Origin: Candidatus Aminicenantota bacterium
GTDB lineage: Bacteria > Acidobacteriota > Aminicenantia > Aminicenantales > UBA4085
Length of the DNA: 5,709 nucleotides
Reading direction: 5' to 3'
Assembly (NCBI GenBank): GCA_003154255.1
Contig: PMCY01000096.1
Coordinates: 8,974-14,682, forward strand
Below are positions 1 to 5,709 of this stretch, in pieces (the stretch's first letter is position 1; every line of letters starts with the position of its first letter). The notes under the pieces are model-generated. The model worked only from the letters and a program-made list of their open reading frames with translations, did not search any database and had not been told where the DNA came from. The position numbers and the translations under genes are program-made.

Positions 1-1047
<1,047 letters not shown>

Positions 1048-1054
1048 TCGCGCC

Positions 1055-1061
1055 GGAGAAG
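1055..1061 (+). promoter_or_regulatory. Ribosome binding site of the symporter gene
   Basis: GGAGAAG lies 5 bases before the ATG at 1067, inside the 19-base gap after the aspS stop. It supports that start and independent initiation on a shared transcript. No promoter or terminator is recognisable in the gap. Confidence 0.6.
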
Positions 1062-1066
1062 AAGCG

Positions 1067-2683
1067 ATGACCTTCTGGCCCATCGACTGGATCATCATCG
1101 GCGTCTACGCCGCCGTCATCATCACGGTCGGCGTCTTCGTCGTCAAGCGGCCGAAGACGAGCGAAGGCTATTTCCTGGCCGGCCGGCGGCTGCGCTGGCC
1201 GTTCATCGGGGCCTCCATGCTGGCCTCCAATATCTCGGCCGAACATTTCGTCGGCCTGGCCGGGGGCGGCTACTTGGTCGGCATCGCCATCGGGGCGGCT
1301 TACGAGTGGAGCGCCATCTTCTGCATGCTCCCGCTCATCACCGTCTTCCTGGCCTTCTACCTGAAGAACAAGATCTTCACCGTCCCCGAATTCCTGGAGC
1401 GGCGTTTCGACGCCGGGGTGCGCCTCCTTCTGTCCTGGATCATGGTCATCTTCTCCATTCTGACCAAGATCTCCATCTCTCTGTGGGCCTCGGCCCTGGT
1501 TTTTCAGACCCTTTTCCGCTGGGACCCCGTGACGGTCATCTGGATCGTGGCCGCGGTCACGGCGCTCTACACGATGAAAGGCGGATTGACCACGGTCGTC
1601 TACACGGATGCCATCCAGACCGTCGTCCTGCTCTCGGCCGCCTGCGTCCTGACCATCCTCGGCCTGCACGAAGTCGGCGGCGTCGCCGCTCTCCATGCCC
1701 GGGTGCCGGCCGATCTATTTAAAGCTTTCAAGCCGATGACCGACCCGAACATCCCTTGGACCGGGGCCATCTTCGGAGTCATGGCCCTGGGCGGGGCTTT
1801 CTATTGGTCCATGGACCAGGTGCTCGTCCAGCGGGCCTTTGCCGCCAAAAACCTGAACGAGGGCCGCAAGGGGGCCATCTTCGCCGGGGCCCTCAAGCTC
1901 CTCATCCCCTTCGTTCTGGTCGTGCCGGGCCTGATCGCCCGGGCCCTTTGGCCGAACCTGCCCAACGCCGACCAGGCCTACCCGAAGCTGCTGGGGGCGG
2001 TCATGCCTCACGGACTGCTGGGCCTGACCGTGGCCGGTATCTCGGCGGCCCTCATGGGCCACATGAGCGCCACGTTCAATTCCATATCCACGATGTTCAC
2101 CCGGGACCTCTATATGCGCGTCCGGCCGCAGGCCGATCCCAAGCGGCAGATCCTGGTCGGACGGCTGGCTGTCGCCGCCGTGGCCCTGCTGGGCGCCCTC
2201 TGGGCCCCGATCATCGGCCGCTTCGGCTCGCTCTGGGACTATCTCCAGCAGGTCTCCTTCGGATTGGTCGTCCCCTTCGCCGGCGTCTTCTTCATCGGCG
2301 TGGCCTGGAAGCGGATCACGACGAAAGGCGTGTGGGCCGGGACGATGACCGGTTTTGTCCTGGCCATCGTCCTGATGGGGGATCGGATGTGGACGCATCT
2401 CTACGGCCACGCGCCGGTCCTGCCCTTCATGCACACGAAGTATCTCGAGCCGTGGCTGCATGGGGCCATCATCGAGTTCGCCGTCAGCGCCGTGGTGATG
2501 ATCGCGGTCAGCCTGCGGACGACACCGGAGCCGGCCGAAAAGCTGGCCACGACGACGATCGCCTGGGGCGGTCCGAGGATCGAGCCCCGACTGCCTTTCT
2601 GGACCGATTACAAACCCTGGCTGGCCATCGTGCTGACCGCGGCCGTGGCCCTTTACATCGTCTTTTCCATCGGCGTGATATAG
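1067..2683 (+). CDS. SLC5/SGLT-type sugar symporter (solute:sodium symporter family)
   Basis: This is a polytopic inner-membrane transporter of 538 residues with about 14 hydrophobic segments and a LeuT-type fold, probably importing a hexose or similar sugar. Family landmarks are YFLAGRRL (35-42), ASNISAEHFVGLAGGGY (53-69), TVPEFLERRF (105-114), YTDAIQT (179-185) and HEVGG (201-205). YWSMDQVLVQRAFAAKN (246-262) and FNSISTMFTRDLY (337-349) follow. From remembered alignments, the sugar-contacting residues of human SGLT1 (N78, H83, E102, Y290, W291, K321, Q457) correspond to N55, H60, E80, Y246, W247, K277 and Q394. All are identical, which favours a sugar over a proline, pantothenate or acetate substrate. 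The oddity is that the Ser-Ser pair of the Na2 site is G331-H332, so sodium coupling is uncertain. The ATG at 1067 has a ribosome binding site, and no better start exists upstream. It lies between aspS and a secreted hydrolase in a tight co-directional run. The exact sugar cannot be determined. Confidence 0.93.
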   Translation: MTFWPIDWIIIGVYAAVIITVGVFVVKRPKTSEGYFLAGRRLRWPFIGASMLASNISAEHFVGLAGGGYLVGIAIGAAYEWSAIFCMLPLITVFLAFYLKNKIFTVPEFLERRFDAGVRLLLSWIMVIFSILTKISISLWASALVFQTLFRWDPVTVIWIVAAVTALYTMKGGLTTVVYTDAIQTVVLLSAACVLTILGLHEVGGVAALHARVPADLFKAFKPMTDPNIPWTGAIFGVMALGGAFYWSMDQVLVQRAFAAKNLNEGRKGAIFAGALKLLIPFVLVVPGLIARALWPNLPNADQAYPKLLGAVMPHGLLGLTVAGISAALMGHMSATFNSISTMFTRDLYMRVRPQADPKRQILVGRLAVAAVALLGALWAPIIGRFGSLWDYLQQVSFGLVVPFAGVFFIGVAWKRITTKGVWAGTMTGFVLAIVLMGDRMWTHLYGHAPVLPFMHTKYLEPWLHGAIIEFAVSAVVMIAVSLRTTPEPAEKLATTTIAWGGPRIEPRLPFWTDYKPWLAIVLTAAVALYIVFSIGVI

Positions 2684-2698
2684 ATCCGCGGTCGGATT

Positions 2699-2705
2699 GA
2701 GGAGG
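2699..2705 (+). promoter_or_regulatory. Strong ribosome binding site of the hydrolase gene
   Basis: GAGGAGG is a near-perfect anti-16S match, 5 bases before the ATG at 2711. It fixes that start, which also gives a complete signal peptide. It is a stronger match than the site before the symporter, so this gene may be translated more efficiently from the shared message (inference). Confidence 0.8.
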
Positions 2706-2710
2706 TTGCC

Positions 2711-4450
2711 ATGCCGAGAATTCGTTTCCTTCCGCTCGCCGTCGTGGCTTTCGCATTCCTATCGGCGGCGTCTTCCGCCCAGACCCTGAAGCCCGGGCCC
2801 CAGGTGCTGACGTTTTTTTCCGACGTCGATGATACCGAACAGCCTTACGCGATCTATCTGCCCAAGGATTTCAGCGCCAAAAAGAAATATCCTCTTGTCA
2901 TAAGCCTCCATGGCGCGGGCTCCAACCACCGGCTGAACCTGCGCCGTGTCTTCGGCCGCAGCAACCAGGGCGAGGAGAACGACGTCGAGGCCAGCCGCTA
3001 TTTCCCGGCCTGGGACGACGTCGATTTCATCGTCGCCTCGCCGCTGGCCCGCGGCACGATGGGCTACCAAGGAGTCGCCGAAAAGGACGTATACGAAGTT
3101 CTGGCCGATGTCAAAAACCGGTTTCCGATCGATGACGACCGGGTCTACCTGACCGGACTGTCCATGGGCGGAGGCGGGACGCTCTGGCTCGGCCTATCCC
3201 GGCCCGACCTCTGGGCGGCCATCGCCCCGGTCTGTCCGGCTCCTCCCTCCGATGCGGGGGAGCTGGCCATCAACGCCCTGAACATTCCCGTCCATTTCTT
3301 TCAGGGCGGGGACGACCCTGTCGTCAAACCCGAAGGCACGCGCGAATGGGTCGGCAAGCTCAAGGAGTTCGGAACGACGGTCGAGTACACCGAGTATCCC
3401 GGCGTAAAGCACAATAGCTGGGAAGACGCCTATAAAGACGGGGCCATTTTCAAATGGTTCTCCAAGTTCCGCCGCAAGCGCTTTCCCGACCGCGTCCGTT
3501 TCGCCACCAGCCGCTATAAATACGACCGCGCCTATTGGATCACCGTCGACCGCCTGACGCCCGGCACATTGGCGGCCATCGACGCCGAGTTCAACGCGCC
3601 CAATGCCCTGGTGGTCACGACTTCGGGGCTGGGCGCGTTCACCCTGGAATTGAAGAACCATCCCAAGCTCAAGGCCGGGCGTCCGTTCACCGTCCAGGTC
3701 GACGGCGCATCCTTCAACAACGGGACGGCGGCCGAGACAATGTCATTCTTCAAACGCAACGGCGTCTGGACGGCCGGCAAAGTGGAGCCGGTGCCCGGGG
3801 CCAAAAACAAGGGGCTGGAAGGTCCGCTCGGCGAGGCCCTGGCCGGGCGGCATATTTATGTTTACGGCACGGCCGATAATCCTTCGCGCGAAGAGATGCA
3901 AGCGCGGCGGGAGCTGGCGGCCAAGGCGGCTGATTGGTCGTCCGGCCGCGGCCGCTTGATGGTCTTCCCGCGCGCCGTGGCCGACAAAGACGTCCGGCCG
4001 AGCGATTTGGAAAGCTCCAACCTTATTCTTTTTGGAACGAAAGAAACCAATCTTCTTATCGCCCGCTTGGCCGACCGCCTCCCCCTCGAGCTCAAGACGC
4101 CGGCCGAGGGATTTGGGCTGGTCTATATCTTTCCCATCGACGGCCATTACGCCGTCATCGCTTCGGGCCTGCCCTGGTGGACGCCTCCGCCTGCTCCGCC
4201 GGCCGGAACGGCCGTTGCCGTCTCAACCCCGGGGACGGCCCCCGCCGCGCCGCCCGTCCGCCGCCTGAATTTCGCCTCGGGCGCGGCCCTAGCTCTCAAC
4301 AATTTCGGGGATTATCTTTTATTCAAGGATTCCCCGGCGACGCCGGTCGCCGAAGGCCGCTTTGATGCGGATTGGCAGCTGCCCGCGACCGACGCCGAAA
4401 AGCTGACGGCCTCCGGGGTCGTTGTGATCAAGCCTGGGGCCGTGAAATAA
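2711..4450 (+). CDS. Secreted alpha/beta-hydrolase (esterase/prolyl-oligopeptidase-like) with C-terminal accessory domain
   Basis: This is a 579-residue exported serine hydrolase. Residues 1-23 form a Sec signal peptide: Arg-containing n-region, hydrophobic core from about 6 to 20, and probable signal peptidase I cleavage after SSA (21-23). There is no lipobox Cys. The catalytic domain spans about 30-255. It has the oxyanion segment LHGAG (66-70), nucleophile motif GLSMG (149-153, Ser151), GGDDPVV (199-205) with probable acid Asp202, and KHNSW with His234. This resembles PHB-depolymerase, feruloyl-esterase and dienelactone-hydrolase relatives. Residues from about 260 to 579 form a second region with GPLGEAL (371-377), VYGT (384-387) and NLILFGTKETN (437-447). 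From memory, this pattern occurs in large secreted hydrolases of Planctomycetes, Bacteroidota and Acidobacteriota; its role is unknown to me. A Pro/Ala/Thr-rich stretch (491-515) interrupts it. The substrate is undetermined: an ester (acyl-sugar or phenolic) or a peptide are both possible. It lies 27 bases after the symporter, so coupled substrate release and uptake is conceivable. Confidence 0.88.
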   Translation: MPRIRFLPLAVVAFAFLSAASSAQTLKPGPQVLTFFSDVDDTEQPYAIYLPKDFSAKKKYPLVISLHGAGSNHRLNLRRVFGRSNQGEENDVEASRYFPAWDDVDFIVASPLARGTMGYQGVAEKDVYEVLADVKNRFPIDDDRVYLTGLSMGGGGTLWLGLSRPDLWAAIAPVCPAPPSDAGELAINALNIPVHFFQGGDDPVVKPEGTREWVGKLKEFGTTVEYTEYPGVKHNSWEDAYKDGAIFKWFSKFRRKRFPDRVRFATSRYKYDRAYWITVDRLTPGTLAAIDAEFNAPNALVVTTSGLGAFTLELKNHPKLKAGRPFTVQVDGASFNNGTAAETMSFFKRNGVWTAGKVEPVPGAKNKGLEGPLGEALAGRHIYVYGTADNPSREEMQARRELAAKAADWSSGRGRLMVFPRAVADKDVRPSDLESSNLILFGTKETNLLIARLADRLPLELKTPAEGFGLVYIFPIDGHYAVIASGLPWWTPPPAPPAGTAVAVSTPGTAPAAPPVRRLNFASGAALALNNFGDYLLFKDSPATPVAEGRFDADWQLPATDAEKLTASGVVVIKPGAVK

Positions 4451-4463
4451 CAGGGTCGAAAAA
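4451..4463. other. 13-base convergent intergenic gap
   Basis: This is all that separates the TAA of the hydrolase gene on + from the TAA of the SDR gene on -. It ends in a run of five A, but I see no GC-rich hairpin in it or just beside it. No intrinsic terminator can be called for either transcript. The two transcripts may overlap at their 3' ends or rely on Rho. Confidence 0.7.
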
Positions 4464-5525
4464 TTAGCGAAGAGCGATTTCTTGGGCCGTTCCGACCGCT
4501 GACGCGGCTTTGACGATCGGGCTTCGGTGCGCACGTCTTTCGTCCCGATAGGCGCGGGCGATGCGGTCCAATTCTTCTTCAACCGAAACCGCCGGCCGGA
4601 ATCCCAGCTCCTTCCGGATTTTAGCGTCGTCGAAGATCCAGTAATTTTCGCGGGCGCTGCGGACGTCATGCACGGTCAGGCGCGGCGCGGCGCGCCGGAC
4701 GCCGGCCCAGGCCTCCATCAACGCGGCCGACGCGATGAGGGCCGGCGTCCGCAGACGGACGACCGGTCCTGAAGCAAGAACGCGGACAAGCGGGGCCACG
4801 ATGTCCTCCCAGCGATAAGCGGCGCCGTCGCTGACGTTATAGATTTCGCCGCGGCCGGGACTCCGTTCGGCGGCCAGCAGCAGGGCCCGGGCGGCGTCTA
4901 CGGCGGTGCAAAGGCTGGTTTGCCGGTCTCGGTTTCCCGGAATCGGCACGATCCGCCGGGCGATCAGCGCCAGCGTGGTCTCCATCTGGCGCTGTCCCAT
5001 GCCGATGAGGTTGGGCAGCCGGAGAATGACGGATGGAAGCGCGGAGCTCAGGGATTGGAGAATCTGTTCGGCCTTGCGCTTGCTTCGCCCATACGCGGAT
5101 ACCGGCCGGCAGGGTTCGGCCTCGGTTTTGGGCCGTCCGGGCCGCGACGGGCCGGACGCCGAAATGCTCGAAGCATATACGAAAAGGGGTGGGCTGGACG
5201 GGGTCCGCAGGCAGGCTTCGGCCAGCGCGCGTGTGGCCCCGGCATTCCCGCGTTCGAGGATTTCCTCATCCTGATCGTCGACCGCGGCCCCCAGATGATA
5301 GACGCGCGTGACGTCCGCAAGAGCCCGCGACAACGAAGCCGGGTCGTCGTAATCGCCCGCCACCGGGATGACCGGCCGTCCCGCAAGGCTCTTTCGATCA
5401 GTCTCTCTGCGGACGAGGACGGCGACTTCGCGGGTTCCGTCGGCCAGAAGGTCGAGAAGATGGTGGCCCAAAAATCCCGTTCCGCCCGTCACCAGGACCC
5501 GTCCGGGCGCCGCCGCGGCCGCCAT
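4464..5525 (-). CDS. NAD(P)-dependent extended SDR (epimerase/dehydratase or 3beta-HSD/dihydroflavonol-reductase-like)
   Basis: This is a cytoplasmic oxidoreductase or epimerase of 353 residues with an N-terminal Rossmann fold. The dinucleotide motif is TGGTGFLG (13-20), the GxxGxxG form typical of extended SDRs. VAGDYDDP (55-62) precedes VYHLGA (75-80). The catalytic residues are Ser120 (in YASSISASG) and Tyr145/Lys149 (YGRSK). LRLPNLIG (168-175) and EIYNVSD (227-233) are usual substrate-domain landmarks. The YWIFDDAKIRKELGF segment (295-309) is the family's usual C-terminal signature. A hydrophobic helix at about 261-275 recalls membrane-associated 3beta-HSD-like members. About 24 residues follow the usual end of the family. 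The start is taken as the ATG at 5525, because it overlaps the stop of the upstream gene (TGATG) and lies just before the Rossmann motif. Extending to the TTG at 5639 would only add a shadow of the neighbouring gene. Substrate candidates include nucleotide sugars, sterol-like lipids and ketones; the sequence does not decide. Confidence 0.9.
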   Translation of the reverse strand: MAAAAAPGRVLVTGGTGFLGHHLLDLLADGTREVAVLVRRETDRKSLAGRPVIPVAGDYDDPASLSRALADVTRVYHLGAAVDDQDEEILERGNAGATRALAEACLRTPSSPPLFVYASSISASGPSRPGRPKTEAEPCRPVSAYGRSKRKAEQILQSLSSALPSVILRLPNLIGMGQRQMETTLALIARRIVPIPGNRDRQTSLCTAVDAARALLLAAERSPGRGEIYNVSDGAAYRWEDIVAPLVRVLASGPVVRLRTPALIASAALMEAWAGVRRAAPRLTVHDVRSARENYWIFDDAKIRKELGFRPAVSVEEELDRIARAYRDERRAHRSPIVKAASAVGTAQEIALR

Positions 5526-5544
5526 CAGAGGATGCCCCTCTCCC
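5523..5544 (-). promoter_or_regulatory. TGATG stop/start overlap with upstream Shine-Dalgarno
   Basis: Read on the - strand, the upstream SDR ends with TGA (5527-5525) and its final A is the first base of the ATG (5525-5523) of the next gene. A purine-rich GGGAGAGGGG (5544-5535) lies 9 bases before that ATG, inside the end of the upstream gene. The one-base overlap implies one operon and probably translational coupling, and it decides the start of the downstream gene. Confidence 0.85.
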
Positions 5545-5709
5545 GGTACCATTCGGCCGTCCGCCGGAGTCCCTCCCCAAGGGGGACCTCCGTTGCGAAT
5601 CCGAGCTCGCGTCGAGCCTTTGTCGTGTCGGCGACCCAATACGGGAATTTGATATAACCCTTCATATCCTGCTTCTGGATATAGGCCGGACGCCCGAGCA
5701 GTCGGCAGA
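5525..5709 (-). CDS. C-terminal end of a second extended SDR (truncated by window edge)
   Basis: On the - strand a frame open from the window edge (first complete codon 5707-5705) encodes 60 residues and stops at TGA (5527-5525). No start codon is needed because the gene continues beyond the window. The segment YWVADTTKARRELGF, followed by VPLGEGLRRTAEWYRE and a short end, is the standard C-terminus of NAD-dependent epimerase/dehydratase proteins. In these the LGF segment precedes an amphipathic helix with an EGL..T..WY pattern. The Rossmann motif and catalytic Tyr/Lys are outside the window, so activity cannot be checked. Its end aligns well with the end of the downstream SDR, which suggests related genes. 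The reaction is unknown. Confidence 0.85.
   Translation of the reverse strand, partial: CRLLGRPAYIQKQDMKGYIKFPYWVADTTKARRELGFATEVPLGEGLRRTAEWYRERGIL

Noticed and set aside
1715..1732. AT-rich patch with tatttaaagcttt that resembles a promoter element
   Set aside because: It encodes an in-frame part of the symporter (DLFKAF) and no downstream start makes use of it.
1756..2700. 314-codon + strand open frame overlapping the symporter in another frame
   Set aside because: It is Arg/Gly/Pro-rich low-complexity protein with no domain. It is explained by GC-biased third positions of the real gene.
3161..3179. G-rich stretch after the catalytic serine as a possible G-quadruplex
   Set aside because: It is only the Gly codons of SMGGGG in the nucleophile elbow, and it lacks four spaced G runs of three or more.
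4920..5657. 245-codon + strand open frame opposite the SDR genes
   Set aside because: It has no recognisable motif and an Arg/Gly/Ser/Pro-rich composition. The opposite strand carries a complete Rossmann motif, YxxxK and a C-terminal SDR signature.

Overview
The window is GC-rich and densely coding, with strong G/C preference at third codon positions. It looks like chromosomal DNA from a free-living bacterium. The coding style suggests an Acidobacteriota- or Aminicenantes-like lineage: an SGLT-type transporter beside a secreted alpha/beta hydrolase with a long accessory C-terminal domain, and GCC/ATC/CTG-rich codons. No marker here fixes the taxon, so this is a weak inference. I see no mobile element, CRISPR array, tRNA, rRNA or phage gene.

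The left three quarters (1-4450) is a co-directional + strand run. It holds the 3' part of aspS (aspartyl-tRNA synthetase, 5' end outside the window), a complete SLC5/SGLT-type sugar symporter, and a complete secreted serine hydrolase. The gaps are only 19 and 27 bases and each downstream gene has a Shine-Dalgarno sequence, so they probably share a transcript. The hydrolase would act outside the cytoplasm and the symporter would import a sugar. A linked role, with the hydrolase releasing a sugar or sugar-ester moiety that the symporter takes up, is plausible but inferred only from adjacency. The link to aspS may be simple read-through.

The right quarter (4464-5709) is on the - strand and converges on the first cluster with only 13 bases between stop codons. 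It holds two consecutive NAD(P)-dependent extended short-chain dehydrogenase/reductase (SDR) genes. Only the last 60 codons of the upstream one are inside the window. They meet at a TGATG stop/start overlap, which fixes the start of the complete SDR at 5525 rather than at a longer in-frame TTG at 5639. Their C-terminal ends share a YW..D..K.R.ELGF signature, so they look like tandem paralogues.

The most notable observation is in the symporter. The sugar-site residues known from human SGLT1 and Vibrio vSGLT appear intact, but the serine pair that coordinates the Na2 sodium ion is Gly-His. This suggests altered ion coupling. I did not find a clearly undescribed multi-gene system.
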